Assembly (NCBI GenBank): GCA_030562195.1
Contig: CM060200.1
Location: forward strand, 23,289,023 to 23,353,022
Reading direction: 5' to 3'
Length of the DNA stretch: 64,000 nt
From: Nipponacmea schrenckii
Lineage: Eukaryota > Mollusca > Gastropoda > Lottiidae
The notes beneath the pieces were generated by a model. It was given only the letters and a program-made list of their open reading frames with translations, ran no database searches and was not told where the DNA came from. The translations under genes and the position numbers were made by a program. This document shows positions 1 to 13,287 of the stretch, one piece after another. How positions within the stretch are numbered: the first letter of the stretch is position 1; every line of letters begins with the position of its first letter.

Positions 1-2329
1 CCCTTCTTTGCGTAAGAATGTCTTAATGTACTCATTGATTGACTAACTTTATACCAGTACCAAATTTTAAGAGACTTCTGAAACGACCTACAAATTCAGG
101 GTAAAACATTATATCGTTGTTTGTTTCTTTGACCCTAACCCAGCGAATAACCTTAAAAATGTTTATCAGGGGCTGGTAATGGTCAGCAAGTACAGCAATT
201 TCATCATTTTCAAAAAAGAATTCTGTCAAGCTTCATGTGAAAGCAATTAAAGGAAAAAAATATCAGCAATCGCAATTATCGCTGTATAATTGGAATCTTA
301 TTCGGGGACTCCTATTGGAGTTTCGGTGGTGACAGTCGCTTTAATACTGAAACTGTTTGAATCGTTCAAAAATATCTAAGATCCATTTTCACAGATCTAC
401 GAAATCACGACGATTTATAAACGCAATTTAGATGCAATCAGTCTCAGTTTGTATCCGAACGATGATCTCGATCGACAATTCGCCGTTTTGATTGTAGATG
501 TACGGCAATTGACACAACTGACTTTATGATCTGATCAGGATTGGTTATTGATGAACGCATCGAACGTATCCTTTTTATCAGAAAGTGCCGACTCTGGAAC
601 CGAATACTGTTGATCGTATCAGATCGAGACCTAATCGGGAATCAAACCTAACCGAACGTATCTAATTCGATCATTCAATTCAGATTTGTGAATACAGTAG
701 TTCAGATCGTATGCAAATGCCCAATTATGATGCTGAAAACGGATCGCACGATAGTGGTAACTTCGCATGATATAAAAAATTTTTTTTAAGAATAGTGTTT
801 AATCTACTTGTACATAATCTATTGCATTGTGGCGTTAAATCTGATAATCCAGGCTAAATGAATGTCATTTTTGTTTTAAGTTGGTAGGAGATCGTGCGTG
901 TTACTCGAATTAAAAAAGTTTACGTTAAACACAATCACACGATCTATGACAGAAAGGTTTATATGAACAAAAGCAGTAGTGTGTCTGTGAAAAAAAGATG
1001 TGAAACTTTTTATATGAATCGCAGGCTACGTTTAAGACGACATTTAATCTTGTATTTTTGCTGATTCTAGTAGAAAAAATGATTTTGCTTCACATCGGAA
1101 CTTGGTGTAGCTCTACCCTTTTTGGACAAACACACTATTAGATATTCACGTATATAAGCATTGTCAGTTTAAAATATTTATAATAGAGCCCATGTGTGCC
1201 CTAACCAGATCCCCCAGAAGTTAACTGTCTGTGCATTGGTTCTTGAGACGATTGTCGTAAAATTTCAAGTTAAAATTTTGAAATTGTATTTCAGTGAATA
1301 CACAACATAACAATTAGAAATACAGATGCAAACTTTTAAATTTCAAAGGCGAAAACGAGTGTGAATTTTCAGGAATGTAAAACATGTATTGTAAATAAGT
1401 AATTCCTGCATTTTGTCTGAGCTGATGGAAATTTTTCCCAACAACAACACATACATAATGCCATTTGGTCGTACTAAATACACTAATAGTGACAATAATA
1501 ATTCAATGTGACATTTTCCATACCATGATTATTGGATATGGATTTGTTCGACTAGCTTGAGAAGTACATGTATGTTTATGACTGCAAATATCACCTTCAA
1601 CAATATCGAAGAATAGTATGTATATAATGTATCCATAGTAACTCTGCTTTCTGTGAATAAGTATTGTATTCTCCTTATTCTGAAAACAGCTGTGTTTCTA
1701 TCATTGTTAATATCTGCTTTTTTTTTTAACATTGCTCACAGCATAGTTTTACTTAATATGCTTCAATAGAAAAAAAAGAAATTCAATCTACAGTTATACA
1801 TTATGTAATGTTGACAACAACAATAAACGCGTGCCTTATCGTATAAATTAATATTTGTGAACCCAGAAACCGTCCAAGTGCATATAAATCAAAAATGTCA
1901 TAAGACGGATTATTATCCATAACAACCAAAACTTAAGACCTAACAGATTGTGCACACACCTGCCAATCACCTTGACATTAAATATGCAATTCATATTAAC
2001 CTTTTTAAATGAAAGTCGATTTATAACGCGTGATATTTGATTATTTGAATCATCAAACTTTGTATTTCGTCATACTGACCCGTTTACAAACTCTTTGCAT
2101 CTCGTTTTCAGCTTATTTGATGATGCTTTATGTATATTACTTTACTAATAATGTAAACACTTTCCAAAAACCTCAAATGAGCGATACTAACGACACATTA
2201 TTTCACTATCATTCCGAGAATCTTCTTAAGTTGGTTGCCTTTTTGCTAGATTCGTATTAATAGCGGTTTTAAGTTTCCAGAAAGCCTTATTTTACATTTT
2301 GAAAGAATTGCCTTTTTGGCTCCCCTTGA
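1..2329. other. Spacer DNA, no gene seen
   Basis: AT-rich sequence. The open frames here are short, lack recognisable domains and lack plausible splice context. I see no RNA gene or clear transposon end. Confidence 0.6.
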
Positions 2330-2567
2330 ACCTATCAGTGATGCAGGTCGGAGTGGTTGACACAGAAAAGTGTCTAGATATTCGAGGCCCGAGAACTACA
2401 GGAACTGCACGATAAAGATCCCTCGACAGTTCGAAATCGCAAATCAAGTAGGTTAATGCCACTGTACTAGCAAACTTTCTTTCATTGCATCCTACATGGC
2501 GTTGTCCGTCTTCATTATCCCATTAGACGCAAGAGAATAGGACGTTAAACCCCATTCATTTCATTTT
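2330..2567 (+). repeat. tRNA-like SINE (putative)
   Basis: Near its left end is a stretch resembling a tRNA-Leu/Ser A box (GGTCGGAGTGGTTGAC, ~2347). About 80 bp on is a degenerate B box (CAGTTCGAAATC, ~2429). The right end is a gacgttaaaccc sequence followed by a CATTTCATTT-type simple tail. That is the layout of a tRNA-derived SINE with a short repeated tail. The same 3' tail in inverted orientation occurs at 5279-5311, which supports a dispersed repeat. No target duplication was identified. The tRNA parentage is an inference from the two boxes. Confidence 0.5.
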
Positions 2568-5500
2568 TGGAAAACTTCTTGGCCTTTGCTCGGCCTTTCA
2601 CCTGTTTCCTAGATCGACAATTACATATAAAGTAATCGCACATTTCTATTTAAATTCATTTAAATTTACCAGTGTTTTCTCTCTCGATTTAACCGAACGT
2701 CAGACCAATGAACTCGAAGAATATCTACTAGGTACTCTGCTCTTCGATTGTACTTTTTAATAAAAAAATTAAAAAAAACTTACTGTATTTTACTCATAAT
2801 CCATATCTATTAGAATATGTTGACATATGTAACACCAGGTACATCTTGTTGACTCAATGAAATTGACTATCTGAAGTTAATACAAACTAGTCCGCTCTGT
2901 GAAGAACATAGGATTACATTAAGCCAAAAAGGTGTCATGGATTTCAGTAATCCTATCTATTCATACCTTGCATAGATCTCTTCATATTAAATTTGACCAC
3001 ATAGTGGGACTAAGTAGGTCATTATGTCAGGTTAAAACGGATTCGTATCAGTCCCAGATGTATAATCAGATAATTAAAGCTATGACATGATAGTTAGTAT
3101 TTTCAAAGTTTTGATTCACTTTTTAAATTTTAAATGAAAATAATAAAATTGGATCTTGAATAATGTACCAAATAACGTATCTGCAAAAAGAAATCGAATA
3201 TGGACTGTTGGTTAGTCTATGAACAACATTTCAGCATAAAAAAGCACGAGAGTTACTCCCCTTTAAAGTAAATGTTTAGTATGTCAGTATTTTAATTAAT
3301 CCTATATTCGAGGGTAAAGAAGATTAACGAAAGTACAGTTTAGGATTACAAGCTCTATATATAATAGTAGATAACATCGCATGGTGATATTTAGGTTAAA
3401 TATATATTAAAATATTAATTCTTTTATCAGATTATATGTTGACAAACGACGAGGACATCTCACTCTTAGTAAGGCGAAAAAAAATAATGTAGTGGAGGAC
3501 TAAAACGGACACTATAACACTGGTGCATATTTTTCCTACCAACTTCTTGTACTATCAACATTTGCCTAGTTAGCGATATCACCATCCACTGAAGCGCACG
3601 TTAACTATTCAGCTACCAACCAATCGTGCATAAAAGTACATGTATACTTTAATCAAGCTTTGGCAAATAACATCTCGACGACAAGACAACATCTATCTGC
3701 GAAGACAACCTTTTGATGATTTAACTGGTATTGGTAGACTTCCAAAGTTCAAGACGCCTAAATGTTGACCTTTACATCAACACTCTACATCAAAAAGCCA
3801 TTCCAGAGCGTTTCGTTTCAATTCGTTCTCATTAGTTCTTGAGAATTTGTCGCTCAGATCGTCAAAATTATAATTCACATAGTAGAATACTCTTCGTTAT
3901 TATGGTCTTGTGTACATATAGATGTCCATCTACATGAAATTATTTCAAAAGTTGTACAAAAAAATGAAGTACAAAAAATAGAAAATAAAAATAGAAAAAA
4001 AGAAGGAAAAAAAAATTGGTAAATCACAACATTTTATTGTATTTTTTTTTTCAATATGAATTTTCTATGAATTGCATTTCAAATTGCATTTCCTATGTTC
4101 AGGAAAGGATGTAATTGAATTTTGTTGGTACGCTAAAGTAAGTGGTAACATGAATCATTGAGCAAGAAATAATAAACATATCAAAGGATCTGAAGAACAC
4201 AAAATTATCTCCCAGAATAAATATCGAAGACAATTCTCGTGTCAATTGTCATCCATTTAAAATCGCTTAATGGAGGAAAACCATTATTGATTCACTTAAA
4301 CATCGTAAGAAAATATCTAATCTTAAAAAACATGGATTTTAAAGATATAGCCAATGAATCATAAAAACAATAAGCTCTATTATGTAATTTGTTCAATGGA
4401 TTGTTGAAGCCAAGCAGAGGTGCAGGGTTTCAGTATCTAAACTACCGAAAGAAAGGTTCCAATTTAGTAGACTAGGAAATCTGTTACTGTCGTGAATGAT
4501 GTTTTCCCAATATTTGTTATACGTCTGGAACAATATCCACATTAATGGAATACTATTGAAAGTGCCACATGGTACCTAAATATCTCTATGTTCAGAGCGT
4601 ATTTAAGGCGATGCGCCTTTCACTGAATGATCATACTTCCTCCTCATAGATATGGACTCAACCTCAAAATCTTACGCTAATGATTGTATACGAGTTTATT
4701 CCGTCCTATTTTTAGAAATCCTCTTTCTTCCTTCCTTTTGCATGCCCTTTTTTGACTAATTTTTTGTTAATATTTGGAATTTGATACCTGAAATAGCAGT
4801 TTCTTTCAGAATTTCTGAGATAATTAGAAATTTAATTGGCGGAAGGTTATTTCTAAAAATAGTGTATTTGTGTGCAGTGACAGTCAATCGGACTTTGATA
4901 CAATGTAATGGTTTACTTTCATTTTGTTTAGTTCAAAATTTTCATGGTCATGCTATATTGAATTTTTGTACAGAAACCAAGCATTGGCCAGGCCTCTCAT
5001 GTGACATATTGGAACTTTCTCGCGGAAGAGTTATCACCCTTACATTCGTAAAACTTCAACAATTAATGGCTTCACTATATTTTTACCAACTCTTCAATCT
5101 TCGTTCGCATTGAAATTATCAACTCTCAAAGGGAAATATTTTTGTTTACGAAAAAGCTAGGCCATTGTGTCATTTTGAAACACTTCGAAACTTAATTCAG
5201 ACATGCAAAATTCCTTATCAAATTAGATATTTTTAACGTCAGCAAAATGTTTTGATGATCTATTTTTAATGAAAGTTAAATGAAATGAAATGAAGAGATT
5301 AACGTCCTATTTTTCTGCACCTTAAAGGATAATAAAAACGGTCAACTACATGCAGAGTGCCACGAGGAAATTTCTTTTTCCTGACCGGAATATATCGAAC
5401 TGTTCAAAACATGGAAACATCATTGAAATATCTGTTTGTTTCAGTAAATTTTACGAATTTGTGTTTGTGCTGGTGGCAATCATCTGTTCCGCCTGCATAG

Positions 5501-5834
5501 TAAATCTGGCTTTCTTCTATTGCCACTATAAAATCTTTAATGAAATTATCCTGGCTACATATAGCTGTTTCTGGCTAAGTATTTTATCTGTTATTCCTTA
5601 TATGGAATCCACGATCAGGTGAACTTAGGTCAGGTGCATTGTGGCAGTTACCCCATTGGGCACATAGCAATGGTTACTATCATATGAGAGACTGTATTAG
5701 TTGTTGCATGGATAGAAATAAGCTACAACATCTAGAAATTAGGGATTCGAAGTTTAGGTGGGTAGATAGAATAAAATTGATAGATTTTCGGGGAATTAAG
5801 TGACACAGTTAATAATAGTAAGTTTTGCGAAAAT
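2568..5834. other. Spacer DNA, no gene seen
   Basis: Apart from the short SINE tail at 5279-5311 I see only AT-rich spacer. An open frame at 4781-5113 has no recognisable domain and no coding signature, and I do not call it a gene. Confidence 0.55.
5279..5311 (-). repeat. 3' tail fragment of the same SINE
   Basis: Reading the minus strand gives aggacgttaatctcttcatt followed by repeated TTCAT. This matches the tail of the SINE at 2330-2567. Only the terminal part is recognisable. Confidence 0.4.
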
Positions 5835-6215
5835 GAGGTGCACTTCTTCTGAGATCTTGGATATTGTGTAAATATCATCATGTTAAGATGTATTTTCATT
5901 TGTTAAATTATTTTTTAACTCCGCTACATTTTTTTTTAAATATGATAATTGTTTACATATATTTTCATTTTGAGAATCATATGTATTTATGTATTGTGGA
6001 CTGGAGGCCTTTCATACCGAATAAACATTGTTATACTCTTTTTCCTACACTTTTCCCCTTATTTTATCACCCTTTTCCCAGCCGTTCAGCCTTTTTCGTC
6101 AAAATTTCCTCGAATAGTTATTTCCCTCGGTTTCTCAGCATTTTCCTTGTCTTTATTTGCTATCATGAACAAACTTATAAGATTATTTCATAATATCCTA
6201 GAATTCTTTAATACC
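5835..6215 (+). repeat. Duplicated segment, uninterrupted copy
   Basis: The stretch from 'cttcttctgagatcttgg' (about 5845) to 'cataatatcc' (about 6199) recurs in two pieces. Its first half is at 7475-7663 (same order, about 85-90% by eye) and its second half at 36987-37170. Landmarks present in both halves include the 'ggactggaggcctttcata' region and, further on, 'tttccctcggtttctc' and 'gctatcatgaacaaac'. Because this copy is continuous across the point where the other is interrupted, it serves as an empty-site reference for the 29.3-kb insertion. Confidence 0.85.
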
Positions 6216-6399
6216 GATTAAACAGATTGATATACATATTATAAAAAATATATCTCGTATCAACGTTATTTTTAAGAATTTAAAAAAGACCAAAATATTT
6301 TTTACATCATGTCTAGGCCTTTCAAAGGGTTTCTTTCAATATTAAATATCTATTTACACTTTCAGTTAATGTCATTTTAAACTTCTTGTTCAATTTTTT

Positions 6400-7066
6400 T
6401 TTTATAATGTGGTCGTATATTGTCGTCACCCCTGTCCGTCGGTCCGTCCGTCCACAATTGCTTGTGAACGCGATAGAGACTACAGTTTTCATTGGATTTG
6501 AATGAAACTTGCTGTGATGATTTATATTGATGAGATCTCGTACAAGTCGATGAACGGTTTTTTAGTTATTGCACTTGACTTAGTCAAAATGTGTCAAAAT
6601 TGGCTTGCGAACTACAGAGACTACAATTTTCATCGGATTTGAGTGTTATTTGCTTTGATCATATATATTGATGAGATCTTGGACAAGTTTGATAGTGACG
6701 ATTTTTCGGTTAATGTTTTTTGAGTTATTGCCCTTGACTTAGTAAAAACGCATCTAAATAGAGCTATGAACATGATAGATTCAAAATATTTCATTTGATT
6801 TGAATGAAAATTTGTGTGAACATTTATATTGATGAGATGTTTGATAAGTTCAATAGTGACGACATTTCGGTGAACTTAGTCCAAACACATGAAAATTAGC
6901 TAGTAAATGCAATAGGGACTAGGTTTCATTTGATTTGAATGAAATTTGGTGTGAACATTTATATTGATAAGAACTTGGATTAGACCTAAATAATGTTAAG
7001 AGTTTCTGCCCTTGTTCAAAAAGAAAATTTATTATAGAGTGGGCGTATCTTGCTAGGTAACAGCTT
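6400..7066 (+). mobile_element. 160-bp-monomer element, copy 1 (Helentron-like, non-coding)
   Basis: Begins with ggtcgtatattgtcg and a run of gtccgtccgtcc. It then has about four degenerate monomers of ~140-160 bp, each with a 'tttgaatgaaactt' box, a 'gatgagatct' box and a 'gttattgcccttgact' box. It ends gtgggcgtatcttgctagg. Related copies lie at 11736-13287, 40510-41530 and 61755-62140. It has no coding capacity. Tandem monomers between conserved ends resemble bivalve 'pearl'/Helentron-type non-autonomous elements. That assignment is inference. Confidence 0.7.
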
Positions 7067-7474
7067 ATTACTGACTGGTGCACTATTCTTTTTATTAAAG
7101 GTGTGTAACCAATGTCATTAGCTCCATATATAAACCGTACGCAGACTGTCTTGTCGCAATTAATACAATTGATTAAATACTAAGATCTTAACTGTCAAGG
7201 GTATCAATAAGATTAAGGTACGGATATGGTCATATATTTTGTCATGAATGTTGGTGTTTAACTCCTTTTCCTATTCGCTATTATGAAACAAAGCACTACC
7301 TAGCTCTCCTTTCTCCAATTGATAAATTCTTTATAACCATTTAATACCATCGAAGGATTAACGACCAAGATAATGTTTTGTTTTCTTCGTTTTCTTAAAG
7401 TTTACATCTTTCACTTACTGCAAACAAGTATTACAGTTGACCATTTGCAGATTGAGTGATTGGCAGGCTTTCAA
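7067..7474. other. Spacer DNA, no gene seen
   Basis: AT-rich sequence between the 160-bp-monomer element and the second duplicated segment. Nothing is recognised. Confidence 0.5.
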
Positions 7475-7663
7475 ATAGGTAAACTTCTTCTTAGATCTTG
7501 GATATTTGTGTAATGTTTAGATGTATTTTCATTTACTAAATTATTTTTTAACTTCGCTACATTTTTTTTTTAAATATGATTATTGTTTACTTATAGTTTC
7601 ATTTTGAGAATCATTTGTTTTTATGTATTGTGGACTGGAGGCCTTTAACATCGAATAAACATT
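7475..7663 (+). repeat. Duplicated segment, second copy, left half
   Basis: Matches 5845-6030. It ends at TAAACATT (7656-7663), after which LINE-B sequence begins. The same TAAACATT reappears at 36987-36994, where the second half of the duplicated segment resumes. So an 8-bp direct repeat flanks the whole nested transposon block. Confidence 0.8.
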
Positions 7664-8150
7664 ACAAAATTAACATGCACTAAGATGGCTGCCAGGTGGT
7701 AGTAGTGGGCAATGACGTTATTTATAGACGTCATTGGTAGTGGGTCTTGCTCTCTGCATTTTTTGTGGAATTTTATTTTTTTTGAAAGCTGTTTCATCTT
7801 AATTTTTAAACTGTTGGTTTTGTGGCAACTTACAGAATTCAGTTTTTTATTTGACGTTTTATTTGGACTTGTGATTTTTGCAGTTGTTTGTGATATTTGT
7901 AAATTTTCCGTGAGTACAATTCTGGTGATGATTAATTACAGCAGAGACCAACTTTTAAACCTCAACAGTGATTTTTATTCAACCAGTTTTGATCAAAGTA
8001 TTTTAAATCTCTTTCCTGAACTTCTTATTAATACTTACTACATTTTTAACCCTGAGGTCAGATTAACTTACAAAAGAAAAGTTAAGAAGTGCAGAAAAGT
8101 GAACTCACATAATCAAATTAACATACCAATTGTCAATTCTCTACCTGTTG
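7664..8150 (+). pseudogene. LINE-B, 5' segment (ORF start)
   Basis: Starts with an aagatggctgcc-type 5' end. A frame is open from the ATG at 7712 through the LINE-A insertion point. It contains a 'YSRDQLLNLN' stretch and a basic 'KRKVKKCRK' patch, like the N-terminal leader found before the endonuclease in many L2/CR1-type ORFs. The frame runs into CTACCTGTTG (8141-8150). If LINE-A is removed it continues at 31768 for 35-40 more codons without a stop and approaches the endonuclease. The frame does not stop naturally here; the run of Asn codons after 8151 is only the AAT tail of LINE-A. Confidence 0.75.
8140..8150 (+). repeat. LINE-A target-site duplication, left
   Basis: TCTACCTGTTG. The identical 11 bp is at 31757-31767. 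The two copies flank the minus-strand LINE-A together with everything nested in it. Confidence 0.85.
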
Positions 8151-11100
8151 ATAATAATAATAATAATAATAATATTGTTTATTTCCAGTAAATGACGGTC
8201 TTATAGACCAATGTTACAAATATAAATACATTGCAGCAACGATGATGGTATTACATAGATACATACATACTCTTTGGGAGAGGCAGTGTTATCATGAAAT
8301 TCCACTTTCTCTTAGTTTTAAGGCACAATGAACAAATTTAGCAATGCCGACAAGATATGATTCAAACCTCTCACAACAAAAACTTTTGATACATCTATAC
8401 TTGGTATGAATTAATTTTGTCCTAAGCTCTTCAGTAAATGGACAATGGAGCATGAAGTGTTCAATATCCTCAGTACTGTTGAGACAAAGAGGGCAAAGAT
8501 CATTTCTACTCAAGTTTCTTCTGAAAAGATTTGCACTCAAAGGCAGAAGGTTAAGACGAACTCTAACAATATTTCTTTTCTGTGTAAATGTCAACTTGCC
8601 TGAGAGATATAACTCTTGAGTAACACACTGTTTAAAATTTGCATATTCACATAAACTCTCACTGAGGCTGAGTTTAGCAGACCATTCCTGGAAATCTATG
8701 TCTTTCAGTCTTTGTTTAACTAAATACATAAATGCTTTAATGTTTCCTATGCTGTCCATATGCCAGACATAACCTAGACCAATTGAGAATAATAAAAGTC
8801 TTAATTTTGTAGCCCATGTGGTGCGCCCTGCTTCATCCAAATTTTTCAACATTTGAAATACTTGCTTTGGATATCTACTAAGAGACATATTAACAAGTTT
8901 ACTAAAGTACTTAATACATGAGCTAAAATATAGAATACTTAAACTTTGTCGCCCACATTCTCCCCGGGCCCCAACACTGCTGCTTGATTTGTGAATACCT
9001 AAAGCAAATTTACAAAACCCATTATGGACTTTTTCAATTTCTGGACGGTATTGATAACCCCAAATTTGAGCACCATACAATAAAACAGGTTGTATAATGG
9101 CATCAAAAATTTTGAACAAAGTTGCCATACTAGGGTGACCTATTTTGTATACCAATGACCTAATTGGAAGTAGAGCTCTTTCTGCTTTAAGTGACAATTC
9201 TGATATGCATTTCGACCAATTAAGTCTTGATGAGAAACTAAGACCAAGGTAATCATAATATGTCACATTTTCCAACTTAACATTTTCGAAATAGAACTGT
9301 TCCCTTCGTTTTATAATGCCTCCATTTCGAAAAACCACGACCTTAGTCTTATCTTTGTTGACTTTCAGGTTATATTCATTGCAAAATTTTTCTAGAACTT
9401 TAATCTTTTTTTTCAAATCGCCAACAGTGTCTGCAACTAAACTAAGGTCATCTGCGTGCAGTAAAAGCAAAATGTCCTCTACTCTCTGGCATGTGAAATT
9501 CCATTGACATTAGCATTTTTCATCATGTATATTAATTCATTGATATATAGAACAAAAGTGGGCTTAATATACAGCCCTGCCTAACCCCACAACTACAAGA
9601 GAAATACGGTGTGATGCGATTGTTAAGTTTCACACTGGAAGTGACAGATACATGCATTGATTGTAATGTTTTCATCATTTTGCCATTTATATCTTTTGAG
9701 AGCATAGTTCTCATTAATTTTTGCCCGTCAAGGGAATCGAATGCTTTGGAAAGGTCTACAAATAAAGTGTAGAATCTGCCCTTAGTCTTCGAAAGATATT
9801 TCTCCACTAAACCTGATAGAGTGAATATATGGTCTGCTGTAGAATATCCAGTGCGATAGATTTTACTCAGACTATCTAGTAAAGAGATTACCCTATAATT
9901 ATTCAAGTCATTTAATTGACCTTTCTTATGAATTAGGCTTATAAGAGCTTTAGACCATGATTGTGGAAATACTATTAAATAGCTGGGTAAGATAGGGCAA
10001 TAACATGTCAGCTTTATGCAAGAAGTCTACCATAATGCCATCTGGACCCGGAGCTTTACCAGCTTTGGCCTTACACAGACATTGACTTACTTCCTCATTT
10101 GTGATTGGGCAGTTTAGTATATCAATCTCTGTATTATTTGTAGTCTGGGTATCTATTGGCTCATTACTTGATAATGAAGGGATATGAGAATTGAATAAAC
10201 CTTCAAAATATGTTGCCCATTTTTGTGGTGTAATACCACTTCTAAAATTAACCTTTCGGTGACGATTTTGTAGAAGAGTTGACCAGAAAGTGTTTGGATT
10301 TTCAAGATTGTCAAGTAATTTCGAGTAGAGCTTTTGCTGATGATCATGTTTCTTGTAATGGCATAGAGTTTTGAAGCTGTTTCTACATTTGTTAAATGCT
10401 TCCACTAGATTATCATCATAGCAGATGCGTAAGTTATTTAAGGCTTCATACTTTAAACGTTTACTTTGCCGACACTCAAACCATATTGGCTGTTTCCGAA
10501 TTTCAAAATACTTAGATTCATATTTAACTTGTGAAAAATTTGCACAATTTAGAACATATTTCTTTAACAAGTAAAGTGCAGCGTCTATGTTTTTTTGATT
10601 TATGAAGCTATTGAATGCCTGATTAAATTCTACCAAATGATCTTGTAAATTGAAAACATAGATATCTGCCTTTTCCTTATTCCAGTTTAACTTTATGTAA
10701 GGTGCAGTGGTATCTTCTTGGCCATTGTCTTCGAAGTGTTCATTGTTTCTACATTCAAATCTGAAAGCAAGTGGGAGGTGATCTGACTCTGTTCTTGCTT
10801 CGATGTCAAACTTTTTTACATTGCAGAAAAATTCTGAGGAAACAATGAGGTAGTCAACAACAGATGCCCCGTTGTATTGTATTGGATATTGAATATTAAT
10901 TGTTAGTGTCCTTATCTTGTGAGCATCTTGGCACGCTAAAACTATCTGTTATATAATCTGCTCCTTCCAAAGAGGGTAAATGTTTTATTGTATCATCTGC
11001 GAGAAAATCTTTCAAATATGCAGTTCGGCGTTAAAGTCGCTACACAAAGCAATATGTGAGTTGGGATTATCACTGAGTAAGTTGTTCTTCTAATCTGGCA

Positions 11101-11357
11101 ATTCTACTGCAGTCTTTGTGTATATTTGAATATTCTGGAGCAAAATACACACATCCAAATATAAGTTCTTGTCTATATCTCAGAAAAATACATTCTTGAA
11201 AACTATTAAAGATCCCCTGACAGCTTTTACCCAGCCCACGTTTGATTAGAATGATAATTCCACCTCTTTGTTTACTATTTCCTTTGACACAGTTGAATAA
11301 TATATACTCAGATGGCAAATTACTTAGGTCCACATCTCCACACCAAGTTTCAGTTAA
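8151..11357 (-). pseudogene. LINE-A, 3' segment: endonuclease C-part, RT, Zn knuckle
   Basis: Minus-strand APE-type non-LTR retrotransposon. From 11357 downward it reads an endonuclease piece (LTETWCGD, GGIIILIKRG, FGCVYFAPEY, CSDFNA), then SDHLPL near 10.79 kb with the endonuclease catalytic His. The reverse transcriptase follows: KAGKAPGPDG (~10.05 kb), VDLSKAFDS (~9.75 kb), GVRQGCILSP (~9.58 kb) and a polymerase box LLHADDL (~9.46 kb). The usual first Tyr/Phe of that box is His here. The C-terminal domain ends in CPLC...HFMLHC (~8.48 kb), a zinc-knuckle pattern. The stop is at 8292, and the 3' end is an (ATT)n tail at ~8151-8175. Frameshifts near 9.55, 9.48, 9.93 and 10.9-11.1 kb make it dead. 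Clade uncertain (L1/I-like). Confidence 0.85.
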
Positions 11358-11735
11358 GGTGCTTCGGAACCTTGCAAAATAAGTTGAAAATGTTTGAAGT
11401 CAACTTTTTAATTAGACCTTTATCATTTCATATTTTGTGTTATATGGATGTCCTATTATGTTTAATTACCTAAATAAAACTTTATCAAAAAAAATGTTTT
11501 TGAAAGGTGTAATTACCATTTATTTGAAAAAATTGAGACATTCACTAACAACAGAAATTCACCTGTAAAATGTCCATTAAAATAACTATTTCTTATGTCA
11601 ACAAAAGCTCTGATATGTAAACTACAGCACTCCAATCGTAAAATTTTGAAAAAATAAATGATATTTTAATAAAAGGCCTTTAAATTTCTTCTAAATTCAG
11701 TAAAGAAAAGCGGCCATTTTTTTTCTGTACTACTT
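11358..11735. other. Left subterminal region of the TTAA transposon
   Basis: AT-rich, no gene seen. The inverted repeat occupies about the first 25 bp. The rest runs up to the start of the 160-bp-monomer element. Confidence 0.5.
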
Positions 11736-13287
11736 TTTATACGCCCACATGGAAATGTGGACCTATATTGCCGACGCCCCTGTCCGTCCGTCCGTCCGTC
11801 GGTCCGTCCACATTTGTTGTATCCACGATAGAGGCTACAGTTTTTATCGCATGAACGGTTTTTGAGTTATTGCCCTTGACTTAGTAAAAACGCGTCAAAT
11901 TTGGTTTGTATCCACAATAGAGGCTACAGTTTATATCCGATATTAATGAAACTTAGTAAACATGTATATATTGATGATATCTCGGTCAAGTTCGAAAATG
12001 GAAATTATCGCATGAACGGTTTTTGAGTTATTGCCCTTGACTTAGAAAAAACGCGTCAAATTTGGGTTGTATCCACAATAGAGGCTACCGTTTTTATCCG
12101 ATCTTAATGAAACTTGGTATACATGTATATATAAAGGAATCTCGGTCAAGTTCGAAAATGGAAATTATCGCATGAACGGTTTTTGAGTTATTGCCCTTGA
12201 CTTAGTAAAAACGCGTCAAATTTGGGTTGTATCCACGATTGAAGCTACAGTTTTTATCCGATCTTAATGAAACTTGGTATACATGTATATATTAAGAATC
12301 TCGGTCAAGTTCAAAATAGAAATAATCGCATGACGGTTTTTGAGTTATTGCCCTTGACTTAGTAAAAACGCGTCAAATTTGGGTTGTATCCACGATTGAA
12401 GCTACAGTTTTTATCCGATCTTAATGAAACTTGGTATACATGTATATATTGATGATATCTCGGTCAAGTTCAAAAATAGAAATAATTGCATGAGCGGTTT
12501 TTGAGTTATTGCCCTTGACTTAGTAAAAACGCGTCAAATTTGGGTTGTATCCACAATAGAGGCTACAGTTTTTATCCGATCTTAATGAAACTTGGTATAC
12601 ATGTATATATTGGTGATATCTCGGTCAGGTTCGAAAATGGAAATTATCGCATGAACGGTTTTTGAGTTATTGCCCTTGACTTAGTAAAAACGCGTCAAAT
12701 TTGGGTTGTATCCACATTTGAAGCTACAGTTTTTATCCGATCTTAAAGAAACTTGGTATAAATGTATATATTGATGATATCTCAAGTTCGAAAATGGAAA
12801 TTATCGCATGAACGATTTTTGAGTTATTGCCCTTGACTTAGTAAAAACGCGTCAAATTTGGGTTGTATCCACATTTGAAGCTACAGTTTTTATCCGATCT
12901 TAAAAAAACTTGGTATAAATGTATATATTGATGATATCTCCTTGACCTTGACTTAGCAAAATCTTGTCAAAATTTTAGTTTCGATGCAATAAATCCTCCA
13001 ATTTTCAGAGGATGTTGATGAAACTTGGTGTGAGCATTGGAATTGATTAGGCCTCAGTCAAGTTTGAATTTGACAGTTTTTCAATGAATTGTTTTAGTTA
13101 TTACCCTTGACTTAGTAAAATTGCGTCAAGTTCTAAATTAACAATTTTCCATGAACAGTTTTTGAGTTTTTGCCCTTAACTTCAATATTAATTCAATGAA
13201 TGTTTTTTGAGTTATTTCTCTATTTATCTTTCAAATTCAATGCTGCCAGTTGGCGTATGTTACCTTGCCTGGCAAGCTATCTTTTTA
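11736..13287 (+). mobile_element. 160-bp-monomer element, copy 2
   Basis: Opens with tttatacgcccacatgg and a gtccgtccgtccg run. It then has about seven monomers whose 'ttgggttgtatccac' boxes sit at 11901, 12062, 12222, 12379, 12540, 12701 and 12858, giving periods of 157-161 bp. A degenerate tail and the terminus ggcgtatgttaccttg follow. Just before the end is CTTGCC-T-GGCAAG (13264-13276), a perfect 6-bp hairpin such as Helitron/Helentron 3' ends carry. The last two monomers and the terminus were copied again in the 1.92-kb tandem duplication (the second 3' hairpin is at 15189-15201). Confidence 0.75.

Noticed and set aside
8151..8191. Poly-Asn extension of the LINE-B leader protein
   Set aside because: The AAT codons are the (ATT)n tail of minus-strand LINE-A, not part of the gene.
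7664..11357. Twin-primed (5'-inverted) LINE explaining opposite-strand LINE pieces
   Set aside because: In twin priming the inverted piece would lie at the 5' side of the minus-strand element. Here the plus-strand piece is at its 3' end, and an 11-bp duplication shows LINE-A inserted into LINE-B.
11820..12960. CRISPR-like array of regular repeats
   Set aside because: The regular units are ~160-bp tandem monomers without unique spacers, in a eukaryotic transposon context.
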